Below are positions 57,710 to 64,000 of a DNA stretch of 64,000 nt, piece by piece. The stretch covers positions 1-64,000 of the IMG/VR virus record IMGVR_UViG_3300020442_000007; one strand, 5' to 3'. The notes under the pieces are model-generated. The model worked only from the letters and a program-made list of their open reading frames with translations. It was not told where the DNA came from and made no database searches. Made by a program: the position numbers and the translations under genes. This DNA comes from a virus. The first letter of the stretch is position 1. Each line of letters begins with the position of its first letter.

Positions 57710-58176
57710 CAATAAAAGCAAAAGAAGTTTTGAAAAATAAATTTTGGCTCGTTGAAGACGATGGTGAGAAAATTGGTACACTATCATACGACAATGAAAA
57801 ATACATGTTAAATGACAGTCATGGACAATGTCATTACTTTAATACACAAAACGCAATATCTAAAAACTTAGGAAAAATTAACTGGACTAAATTAGATATA
57901 ACAGAGACTGCACCTTCAGAAAAAATTGTACATGGTATGCCTACCAGTTGTATACCGCACAATCCTGTGTACGATGTAAAACGAAAATTACCAATGTTTA
58001 GTAAATCTAATAAATCTAAAAGCCTTTATTGTGCAGGTTATTTTATAATTAGATTTGATAAGGGTTGGGTAAAAAGTTTTTGTCCGAAGCTAATTACTAT
58101 TGAACGTTATGAAAGCAAAGGGCCTTTTAAAACTGAATTAGAAATGCGAACGGAGTTATCACGTGTCAACAAATGA
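57706..58176 (+). CDS. Conserved unknown protein
   Basis: A 156-residue basic protein. It begins KAKEVLKNKFWLVEDDGEKI and has a beta pattern (GTLSYDNEKYMLNDSHGQCH), then TSCIPHNPVYDVKRKLPMFS and LYCAGYFIIRFDKGWVKSFC, with Cys at three places and several His. Two Cys-His pairs may bind a metal. No fold is recognised. Overlaps neighbours by 4 and 14 nt, downstream of RNase H. Confidence 0.5.
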   Translation: MTIKAKEVLKNKFWLVEDDGEKIGTLSYDNEKYMLNDSHGQCHYFNTQNAISKNLGKINWTKLDITETAPSEKIVHGMPTSCIPHNPVYDVKRKLPMFSKSNKSKSLYCAGYFIIRFDKGWVKSFCPKLITIERYESKGPFKTELEMRTELSRVNK

Positions 58177-58405
58177 ACCTTTAAATACCAGTGCAATACA
58201 AAACTTTATTCAAATGGTTAAAAGTGCAGAAGGTTCTAATGCTCCAGAGATACGTTTACCTATAGCCCAGGCTAAGAACCTTGCATATACCTTAGGTATT
58301 ACTATGGCAAGATTACATGGTGACTTAGAAAAATTTGTCAAAGAGAACAAATCCAATAATGATGAAGTTATAGAAGTAAACATGGATATGGGCGGGAAAT
58401 GGTAA
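58163..58405 (+). CDS. Small helical protein, unknown
   Basis: An 80-residue protein started by GTG. AIQNFIQMVKSAEGSNAPEI and LPIAQAKNLAYTLGITMARL form helices, and the tail is acidic and ends GGKW. Its stop lies in a short inverted repeat (AATGGT..ACCATT, 58398-58416). No motif. Small proteins like this lie near late genes in T4-like phages; the role is not known. Confidence 0.5.
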   Translation: MSTNEPLNTSAIQNFIQMVKSAEGSNAPEIRLPIAQAKNLAYTLGITMARLHGDLEKFVKENKSNNDEVIEVNMDMGGKW

Positions 58406-58443
58406 AATTTACCATTATTAAGTACATACTTAACTAAAAAAGA

Positions 58444-58451
58444 GATAAATA
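58444..58451 (+). promoter_or_regulatory. T4-type late promoter (GATAAATA)
   Basis: GATAAATA 31 nt before the ATG at 58482, in the 76-nt gap; an ACAAGGA site follows. It marks the two-gene unit 58482-59158 as late. Confidence 0.55.
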
Positions 58452-58481
58452 TACGTAGTTAACTAACAAGGACTATGTATA

Positions 58482-58772
58482 ATGAGTAGACCAAAACCTA
58501 ACATATTATTAGAACATGTCGATAAAAAGACATATAAGAGTGAACAAGTATTACAAGCCGATGCTATCTGGGCTGTATTTTACGAAGGTGCTCCTTTTAA
58601 TCTTAAAACACAAAATATACTTACAAGCTATCCTGGTCCAAAATATAAAAAAGTTAGTTTTAGTAATCCAGGACATGCAATTAATCTTGCAAAGAAACTA
58701 AACGACACATTTGATTGCAATAAATTTTCAGTAGTAAAACTCACTAAAGGTGAAGAAGTTACTGAATCATGA
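58482..58772 (+). CDS. Small basic unknown protein
   Basis: A 96-residue protein. QVLQADAIWAVFYEGAPFNL (~22-41) and YKKVSFSNPGHAINLAKKLN (~54-73), then FDCNKFSVVKLTKGE, suggest an alpha-beta fold with one Cys. It has a late promoter and overlaps the next gene by 4 nt. It may be a virion accessory protein. Function unknown. Confidence 0.5.
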   Translation: MSRPKPNILLEHVDKKTYKSEQVLQADAIWAVFYEGAPFNLKTQNILTSYPGPKYKKVSFSNPGHAINLAKKLNDTFDCNKFSVVKLTKGEEVTES

Positions 58773-59158
58773 ATTGGAAAGAAGCATACACAAAAATATT
58801 CTTGAAAGAAGTTGGTAAATCAGTAAATGAATCTACTTTACAAGAATATATGCCTGTATGGTGGCAAAATACAAGGAACAAAGATGCAGGCGGCTTACGT
58901 TTGACTGACATTGGTATTGAGTTTGTCACAGAAGAACTTAAATTAACAACATATGATGTCCCTTTCCCTCAAGACTTTAAATTGACTTCCAACGTTTTGG
59001 TTTGGCTAGATGAATTTATAGACTGTCCATATTGGATTGGATCACACGGAATGATTGTAACGAACGAAAAGAAAGCATTAGAACTGCATCTTTTTTCTGG
59101 TGATGTGAAAAAATATGGCATAAACAAAGCATTATCAAGACAAAAAAAATCAAAATAA
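58769..59158 (+). CDS. Conserved unknown protein
   Basis: A 129-residue protein. EAYTKIFLKEVGKSVNESTL and YMPVWWQNTRNKDAGGLRLT at the start, then DIGIEFVTEELKLTTYDVPF and DEFIDCPYWIGSHGMIVTNE, and a helical basic tail. The GSHGMIVTNEKKALELHLFSGD part looks like a compact alpha/beta unit. I do not recognise it. Late control is inferred from the unit it shares with 58482. Confidence 0.5.
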   Translation: MNWKEAYTKIFLKEVGKSVNESTLQEYMPVWWQNTRNKDAGGLRLTDIGIEFVTEELKLTTYDVPFPQDFKLTSNVLVWLDEFIDCPYWIGSHGMIVTNEKKALELHLFSGDVKKYGINKALSRQKKSK

Positions 59159-59171
59159 TTGCAAAAAAAGG

Positions 59172-59199
59172 TTGACTTTTATTCTAAAGGTGCTATACT
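59172..59199 (+). promoter_or_regulatory. Sigma70-type promoter TTGACT-16-TATACT
   Basis: TTGACT (59172-59177), 16-nt spacer, TATACT (59194-59199), in the 92-nt gap before the MoxR ATPase at 59251. One base off consensus in each box and a shorter spacer than the other early promoters. Confidence 0.6.
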
Positions 59200-59250
59200 A
59201 TATACATACTTAGAAATTAAGTATGGCACTGAAAAAAGAAGGAGTACATT

Positions 59251-60345
59251 ATGTCAACAGAAACACTAACAAGAACCGTAAGTCCCAATAAAGCTAAGAA
59301 AAGTATTTTACGGGCTTTTAACAAAAAACGTCCAATATTTTTATGGGGACCTCCAGGTATTGGTAAATCCGAAATTGTAGGACAAATTAATGATAACGTC
59401 CTAAAAAATAGTTTCCTTATTGATATTAGATTATCACTTTGGGAACCTACAGATATTAAAGGTATTCCATACTTTGATAGTAATTTATCTTCGATGGTAT
59501 GGGCACCTCCTGCAGAACTTCCTACAGAAGAGTTTGCATCTAAGTACGATAATATTGTATTGTTCTTAGACGAAATGAATTCAGCCGCTCCGGCAGTACA
59601 AGCGGCGGCTTATCAACTTATCCTAAACAGGAGAGTTGGACAATATAAACTTCCTGACAACGTTCTGATTGTTGCGGCAGGTAACAGAGAAGCCGATAAA
59701 GGTGTCACATATAGAATGCCTGCTCCGTTAGCTAACCGTTTTGTTCATTTAGAACTTGCCGTTGATTTTGATGATTGGTTTGCATGGGCAACTGAAAACA
59801 AAATCCACAAAGACGTTGTTGGTTATTTGACTTTTGCAAAGAAAGACTTGTATGACTTTGACCCTAAAAGTCCAAGTCGATCTTTTGCAACACCTCGTTC
59901 TTGGTCATTTGTGTCCGAATTACTTGAAGACGACGATGACGAGAATACCACTACTGATTTAGTTAGTGGCGCAGTCGGCGAAGGTTTGGCTGTGAAATTT
60001 AGTGCTCACCGTAAAATTGCGTCGAGCTTGCCTAATCCAACTGACATATTGGACGGCAAAGTAACAGACTTGAACACCCAAGAAATCAGTGCCATGTATT
60101 CCTTAACGGTGTCATTATGTTACGAATTGAAAGAAGCATCAGACAAAAATGATAAAAAGTTTGATGACAAAGTCAACAACTTTTTGAAGTTCTCAATGGC
60201 AAACTTTGAAACTGAGTTAGTTGTAATGGGTATTAAACTTGCACTTACTCAGTATGGTTTACCAATTGACCCGGATGAAGTTGCATGCTTTGATGAATTC
60301 CATGAGAAATATGGAAGGTATATCACAGCCGCTCAAAAGGCGTAA
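59251..60345 (+). CDS. MoxR-type AAA+ ATPase
   Basis: A 364-residue AAA+ protein. GPPGIGKS at residues 33-40 is Walker A; NIVLFLDEMNSAAPAVQAAA (two blocks, ~107-126) is Walker B and sensor region; YRMPAPLANRFVHLEL (~150-165) has the arginine region; the C-terminal ~150 residues are the helical lid. MoxR ATPases act with VWA proteins to insert cofactors or remodel complexes. The next gene (60461) is a VWA protein, so the two form a pair. It has its own promoter and is followed by a terminator. Confidence 0.85.
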   Translation: MSTETLTRTVSPNKAKKSILRAFNKKRPIFLWGPPGIGKSEIVGQINDNVLKNSFLIDIRLSLWEPTDIKGIPYFDSNLSSMVWAPPAELPTEEFASKYDNIVLFLDEMNSAAPAVQAAAYQLILNRRVGQYKLPDNVLIVAAGNREADKGVTYRMPAPLANRFVHLELAVDFDDWFAWATENKIHKDVVGYLTFAKKDLYDFDPKSPSRSFATPRSWSFVSELLEDDDDENTTTDLVSGAVGEGLAVKFSAHRKIASSLPNPTDILDGKVTDLNTQEISAMYSLTVSLCYELKEASDKNDKKFDDKVNNFLKFSMANFETELVVMGIKLALTQYGLPIDPDEVACFDEFHEKYGRYITAAQKA

Positions 60346-60361
60346 CGGTGACAATGAGTTT

Positions 60362-60392
60362 GGACGTTCTCATTCAAAAAAACGTCCTTTTT
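60362..60392 (+). terminator. Intrinsic terminator after the MoxR gene
   Basis: GGACGTT (60362-60368), 12-nt loop, AACGTCC (60381-60387) gives a 7-bp stem, followed by TTTTT. It lies 17 nt after the ATPase stop and directly before the promoter of the VWA gene, so the two genes of the pair are separately transcribed. Confidence 0.7.
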
Positions 60393-60395
60393 CTC

Positions 60396-60424
60396 TTGAC
60401 TTTTGACGTTAAATATAGTATTAT
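60396..60424 (+). promoter_or_regulatory. Sigma70-type promoter TTGACT-17-TATTAT
   Basis: TTGACT (60396-60401), 17-nt spacer, TATTAT (60419-60424), 36 nt before the ATG at 60461. Immediately follows the terminator. A second TTGACG at 60403 has no matching -10. Confidence 0.6.
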
Positions 60425-60460
60425 TAATACATAATAAGGCACTGAACAAAGGAATATATT

Positions 60461-61768
60461 ATGACAACTTGCACTACAAAGGTAACAGATGTTACAAAAA
60501 TAGGCAAAAAACATTGGCAACCTGATCCAAACATTACACAAGAAGAATTAGAAACTATGAGAGCAGACGTTATAGAACGTATTGTTGTTGCTCGTGTTGG
60601 ATTATTGCTTAGACATCCTTTTTTCGGTAACATGGCTACACGTCTACGTATTAAAGAAGCTGACGAATGGATTCCTACCGCGGCTGTAGATGGTCGTAAC
60701 TTATATTTCAATACACAATTTTTCAATGCAATGTCTAACAAAGAGATTGAATTTGTTATTGCACATGAAATATTACATTGTGTTTTTGATCATCTTACAC
60801 GTAGAGAAGATAGAGATGCTCGTATTCATAACATTGCGGCTGACTATATTGTAAACAATTTATTGGTACGTGATAGAATTGGTGAAAAACCTAAATTAAT
60901 TGACTGCTATCAAGATTTTAAATATGATGGTTGGACATCTGAAGCAGTATATGATGACATATTTGAAAAGTATGACGAAGAAGAATTAGAACAACTAGGC
61001 GAATTATTAGACGAACATGTTGACTGGGAAGGCGCAGGAGATAAACAAGGTTCAGGTCCAGGCGTAAAAACAAAATCTAAAAATGGGAAGCCTTCTTATA
61101 CTAAAGATGAGCTTAAAAAGATCCGTGATGAAATAAAAGAAAATATGATGTCTGCGGCACAAGCCGCTGGTGCAGGTAATGTTCCTGGTGAAATTGAAAG
61201 AATGATAAAGGAACTTACTGAACCTAAGATGAGCTGGCGTGAGATATTGAGACAACAAATACAGTCTACAATACGTAATGATTTTACGTTTAGTCGACCT
61301 AACAGAAAAGGTTGGCATACTGGTGCAATACTTCCAGGACTTAATTTCGATGAAACAATAGACATTGCAATTGGTATCGATATGAGTGGTTCTATTGGTA
61401 ATGATCAGGCAAAAGATTTTCTAAGTGAAGTCAAAGGAATCATGGACGAATACAAAGACTTTAATATCAAATTATGGTGTTTTGATACTAAGGTCTACAA
61501 CGAACAAGACTTTACTGCTGATAACGGAATGGATATTAGAGATTACCAAATTATGGGAGGTGGCGGCACCGAATTTGATTGTAATTGGAATTATATGAAA
61601 GAAAACGATATACGACCTAAAAAATTTATTATGTTTACAGATGGTTATCCTTGGGAGAGTTGGGGTGACGAGAACTATTGTGATACAGTATTTGTAATAC
61701 ATAGTCATCACGATAAAAACCTTGAAGCACCATTTGGACTTACTACACACTATGAACAAGCCGCATAA
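60461..61768 (+). CDS. VWA-domain putative metallopeptidase (DUF2201-like)
   Basis: A 435-residue protein. AHEILHCVFDHLTRRED puts H102-E-x2-H106 and His111, a zinc peptidase-like motif, in the N-terminal domain (DUF2201/DUF2201_N type). A charged, disordered link follows (~185-235: GDKQGSGPGVKTKSKNGKPS). The C-terminal VWA domain has IGIDMSGSIG with the Asp307-x-Ser-x-Ser MIDAS site and GGGGTEF near 370, FTDGYPW near 390. Proteins of this form are partners of MoxR ATPases. It could cut or remodel a host or phage complex; the target is unknown. Confidence 0.8.
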   Translation: MTTCTTKVTDVTKIGKKHWQPDPNITQEELETMRADVIERIVVARVGLLLRHPFFGNMATRLRIKEADEWIPTAAVDGRNLYFNTQFFNAMSNKEIEFVIAHEILHCVFDHLTRREDRDARIHNIAADYIVNNLLVRDRIGEKPKLIDCYQDFKYDGWTSEAVYDDIFEKYDEEELEQLGELLDEHVDWEGAGDKQGSGPGVKTKSKNGKPSYTKDELKKIRDEIKENMMSAAQAAGAGNVPGEIERMIKELTEPKMSWREILRQQIQSTIRNDFTFSRPNRKGWHTGAILPGLNFDETIDIAIGIDMSGSIGNDQAKDFLSEVKGIMDEYKDFNIKLWCFDTKVYNEQDFTADNGMDIRDYQIMGGGGTEFDCNWNYMKENDIRPKKFIMFTDGYPWESWGDENYCDTVFVIHSHHDKNLEAPFGLTTHYEQAA

Positions 61769-62042
61769 ACTTAAAGATCCCAATGCATTAAACTTTTTTA
61801 AGTTACGGAAACTTAACAGAATCCCACCACATTTTGAATTCATTTCTGTGCCATTAACTTATAATTTACAAGGAAGTATTGAGAAATGGATAATGACTAA
61901 TCTAAAAGGTAGGTACTACATCGATAAAAATATAGACGTTGATGACAGAGATTCTATCCAAAATGTCCTAAAAATTGGGTTTGAAGAGGGCAAAGAGATG
62001 AGTTATTTCACTTTAGCCTGCCCACATTTGAAATATAAGTAA
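61752..62042 (+). CDS. Small conserved unknown protein
   Basis: A 96-residue protein. I use ATG 61752, overlapping the VWA stop by 17 nt; an earlier in-frame ATG at 61722 lies deeper in the VWA gene. NALNFFKLRKLNRIPPHFEF is followed by LTYNLQGSIEKWIMTNLKGR and NVLKIGFEEGKEMSYFTLAC. The latter looks like a conserved core with a Cys-His end (ACPHLKYK). No motif assigns a function. Confidence 0.5.
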   Translation: MNKPHKLKDPNALNFFKLRKLNRIPPHFEFISVPLTYNLQGSIEKWIMTNLKGRYYIDKNIDVDDRDSIQNVLKIGFEEGKEMSYFTLACPHLKYK

Positions 62043-62045
62043 ATA
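62038..62045 (+). promoter_or_regulatory. Possible late promoter (AGTAAATA)
   Basis: AGTAAATA overlapping the previous stop and 20 nt before the ATG at 62065, with a CGAAGGAGAA ribosome site. One base off ATAAATA, at the usual late distance. Confidence 0.4.
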
Positions 62046-62064
62046 ATACGAAGGAGAAATACTT

Positions 62065-62367
62065 ATGAGCGAAGACGCAAAGATCAACGAACTAGGAGAT
62101 ATTTCCGCTGCCGCGCCAACACCAGAGCAAAATAAAGATGCTGGTAAGCCTGCAGATCCTGCTACACCTCCAGGAGAAGGAAAGACCTTAGAATTAACTG
62201 TAAACGATTTACAGTTATTACGCCAATCAATTGAAGTGGCAACATCAAGAGGTGCTTTTAAAGCAAATGAAATGTTGACTATCGGAACGGTATTTAATAA
62301 GTTAGAAACCTTTTTAAATATGGTTGCCCAGCAACAACAAAAACAAGGAGACGCAAATGGCTCTTAA
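62065..62367 (+). CDS. Small acidic protein, unknown
   Basis: A 100-residue protein. The first ~45 residues are Ala/Pro/Gly/Asp-rich and disordered (ISAAAPTPEQNKDAGKPADP). The rest is helical (LELTVNDLQLLRQSIEVATS; GAFKANEMLTIGTVFNKLET) and ends in a Gln run. Overlaps the next gene by 11 nt. A virion or assembly role would fit the late control; unproved. Confidence 0.55.
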   Translation: MSEDAKINELGDISAAAPTPEQNKDAGKPADPATPPGEGKTLELTVNDLQLLRQSIEVATSRGAFKANEMLTIGTVFNKLETFLNMVAQQQQKQGDANGS

Positions 62368-62974
62368 ACATGTCGGAAGACTAAAAAACAATAAAAATAA
62401 AGTTGTAGTAGCATATAGAACTGTACCTGGCGATGCCAAACATGCAGTTGTAGTAAACACTCCAGCTTTGTCCGCAGACGAACATGATTCATTGATGAAA
62501 TATGTAGAATCACAAGCAGGACAGGATGCTTATGAGTTTGCAGAAATGATGGCTAGAGCAACATTACCAGATGGTAGAAATATGTTAGCCGCATTTCATA
62601 CTACAGGAAAAATGATGAAAGTTGCAGTTGAAGAAGTAGAAATGCAACCTGATCATCAAACTGTAATGCCTTTAGATGAACTCAATCAAATGATTGCAGA
62701 ACAAAAAGGTGTAACTATTGACGAACTTGCAATCAAACCAGATGTGCCAGTAAATGAAAGCACAGAAGCAACACCAGTTGCGAGTATGCAAACAGCTGAT
62801 ATACCAACTTCACAGGACAATAATGTATTGTCAGATGCAGACTTAGCTGCACAATATCGTAGTCAGGCAGATGGTTTGTACAAAGAAGCAAAAGCTCTTA
62901 GAGCGAAAGCTGAAGAACTAGTACCGACTATTAAAAAGTCTAAAGCAAAAGCTACGTCAAGTGTCGCCGGATAA
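62357..62974 (+). CDS. Conserved phage protein, unknown
   Basis: A 205-residue protein; ATG 62357 follows CAAGGAGACGC, so it is preferred over an upstream in-frame ATG. MALKHVGRLKNNKNKVVVAY begins a beta-rich part, then VVNTPALSADEHDSLMKYVE and QDAYEFAEMMARATLPDGRN, a helix, give a folded N-terminal ~110 residues. The C-terminal part is flexible and then helical (LAAQYRSQADGLYKEAKALR). Marine T4-like phages carry similar proteins, to my memory without function. Coupled to both neighbours. Confidence 0.55.
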   Translation: MALKHVGRLKNNKNKVVVAYRTVPGDAKHAVVVNTPALSADEHDSLMKYVESQAGQDAYEFAEMMARATLPDGRNMLAAFHTTGKMMKVAVEEVEMQPDHQTVMPLDELNQMIAEQKGVTIDELAIKPDVPVNESTEATPVASMQTADIPTSQDNNVLSDADLAAQYRSQADGLYKEAKALRAKAEELVPTIKKSKAKATSSVAG

Positions 62975-63281
62975 GACAAAACTTCCGAAGCATGTAATAG
63001 ATATATGGCCGGATGTATTTAAAGACATAGACTTAAAAGTAGTCCCAATCGACTACATACATACCATTAGGGTAGTGTTTCATGATGGCAAAATATGGGA
63101 CATAGACATACAAAAGTCTAAAGATGAAAATGGACGTAAAGTAAATGTTCAAAAAGAACTTGAAGGCATCTTTAGACAGTATGAAAAAGATATTTCCAAT
63201 GTAGATTTTAGACTAGATACTGAACGTTTGAAAAGGGACATCAAGAAAAGAACTGCTCTTTTTATGAAAAAACGAAGGTAG
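62961..63281 (+). CDS. Small basic unknown protein
   Basis: A 106-residue protein started by GTG, overlapping the preceding gene by 14 nt. LPKHVIDIWPDVFKDIDLKV then IHTIRVVFHDGKIWDIDIQK show two strands and a helix; the rest is a charged helix pair (QKELEGIFRQYEKDISNVDF; DTERLKRDIKKRTALF). The basic C-terminus may bind nucleic acid. I cannot name the family. Confidence 0.5.
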   Translation: MSPDKTKLPKHVIDIWPDVFKDIDLKVVPIDYIHTIRVVFHDGKIWDIDIQKSKDENGRKVNVQKELEGIFRQYEKDISNVDFRLDTERLKRDIKKRTALFMKKRR

Positions 63282-63286
63282 ATCTA

Positions 63287-64000
63287 ATGAAAGCATTTGT
63301 TATACAACATGATAATCCTTTAGATTCTTGGTTTTATCGAGTAGTAACAAACTATACAAAATTAAACTTTGATTATTGTATGGCAAATCGTTTCAAAGAA
63401 AATCAAGACTGGAAATTCTTTGAATCTTATTCTCCTATTGATAATTGCATTGAAGATTTTGAATATACAATAGTTGTCAAACCAGGAGTAATTTTTCCTT
63501 ATTCTTATTTCCAACGTGAGATAGAACATAAACTTGGAAAGTACAAAATTACAAAAATCGGTCCTGCTAAAGTTTATCATTCAGATTTAAGCCTACCACA
63601 AGAGGGCACTTTACATGTGTCTTATAGATTTCCTTATATTGATCCAACAAACGAAGATACATTTGCTTCAACTCACGATCAAGGAATAGAAATGTTGTTG
63701 AAGAATTCTAACTTGTCTTATGTTGTACACAATGAAATACCAGAACCAACCTACAATTTAAATATGCCTATAAAATGGGCAATGACTGTGAGTTCTGGCT
63801 TTTATATAAATTATATTTTAGATGCCGGAGGTTTTGATACTGATACTATTATCAATCACGTTGATATAAGCAAAAGTAGTTTGGAAGTTAGAAGGTATAC
63901 GATAGATTATTGGAATGGGTTAGATTATTTAAAATGGCTTGATCATTTATATGAAAAATTTCCTCTATTGAATGTATTTAACGGAAAACAGTTTAGACGT
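63287..64000 (+). CDS. Unknown protein, 3'-truncated by the window
   Basis: The frame is open from the ATG at 63287 to the last base (238 codons), so the end lies outside. It starts MKAFVIQHDNPLDSWFYRVV; VVKPGVIFPYSYFQREIEHK and DISKSSLEVRRYTIDYWNGL occur later. The composition is aromatic- and Asp/Asn-rich with no signal peptide. KPGVIFPYSYF and the DNPLDSWFYR start recall small sugar- or nucleotide-transferase folds, but I would not name it. It follows 5 nt after the previous stop. Confidence 0.55.
   Translation, partial: MKAFVIQHDNPLDSWFYRVVTNYTKLNFDYCMANRFKENQDWKFFESYSPIDNCIEDFEYTIVVKPGVIFPYSYFQREIEHKLGKYKITKIGPAKVYHSDLSLPQEGTLHVSYRFPYIDPTNEDTFASTHDQGIEMLLKNSNLSYVVHNEIPEPTYNLNMPIKWAMTVSSGFYINYILDAGGFDTDTIINHVDISKSSLEVRRYTIDYWNGLDYLKWLDHLYEKFPLLNVFNGKQFRR

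Noticed and set aside
58398-58416. AATGGTAAAATTTACCATT near-palindrome over the stop of the gene at 58163
   Set aside because: Six-bp AT-rich stem without a following T-run; may be chance in AT-rich DNA, so not called as a terminator.
1-64000. tRNA genes, CRISPR arrays, insertion sequences, integrase or attachment sites
   Set aside because: Reading the gaps between genes (all 160 bp or less) showed no cloverleaf, no regularly spaced repeats, no transposase or recombinase motif. A tRNAscan run on the gaps would settle the first point.

Overview
The window is one continuous stretch of a large, AT-rich, T4-like marine myovirus genome. The diagnostic genes are a T4-family B DNA polymerase (gp43), a sliding clamp (gp45), a clamp-loader ATPase (gp44), a T4 RNase H-type exonuclease, a gp31/GroES-like co-chaperonin, PhoH, MazG, ThyX and late promoters of the T4 type (ATAAATA, once the full TATAAATA). 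No photosynthesis gene is present. The phage 7Fe ferredoxin looks like the FdxA of Alphaproteobacteria, so an alphaproteobacterial host such as SAR11 is more likely than a cyanobacterium; this is inference from one gene. Genes are tightly packed, almost all on the + strand, mostly with 1-20 nt overlaps. Only phoH is on the - strand. No stretch of more than about 160 bases lacks a gene, and I see no tRNA, CRISPR array, IS element or integrase.

Layout: 1-10730 holds tail-fibre and other virion adhesion proteins (LamG-like end, fibre with a cupredoxin tip, I9/S8 subtilase with a dockerin-like repeat, Ig-rich 1066-aa protein). 10711-19487 holds replication, metabolic and modification genes (PolIII-alpha fragment, co-chaperonin, MazG, 2OG oxygenases, exonuclease, gp44, FdxA, ThyX, methyltransferases). 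A bidirectional terminator separates these from phoH. 20398-24110 carries two likely virion proteins and a lysis cassette (GH19 endolysin, overlapping spanins, holin-like protein). 24137-27727 has DnaJ, a ClpA-type unfoldase and a mini-SDR.

28411-41443 is a late operon of virion-type proteins. Seven of its genes begin with the same short N-terminal signature, M-[KR]-[ILFV]-x-[ED]-[IFV], like the capsid-targeting peptides of T4 internal head proteins. Among them are a nucleotidyltransferase and a 1184-residue protein that joins metallopeptidase-like, HAD, two ParB-like and CCA/poly(A)-polymerase-like domains. I read this as a set of enzymes packaged in the head and injected with the DNA. It is the best candidate here for an undescribed system.

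41476-47333 contains a DsbA-like gene, gp43, a PsiE-like membrane protein and a four-gene sugar-nucleotide cassette. 47357-58405 holds gp45 and then a DNA-modification and repair block: a DpdA-like transglycosylase, a QueD-like T-fold protein, a GT-B glycosyltransferase, FolE, QueE with a split cluster loop, an MBD4-like glycosylase and RNase H. Together these suggest 7-deazaguanine in the phage DNA, perhaps glycosylated. 58482-64000 has a MoxR ATPase paired with a VWA/HExxH protein, and small conserved unknowns.

Regulation is visible as two promoter classes: strong sigma70-like TTGACA-17-TATAAT promoters before early/replication modules, and ATAAATA late promoters before structural modules.
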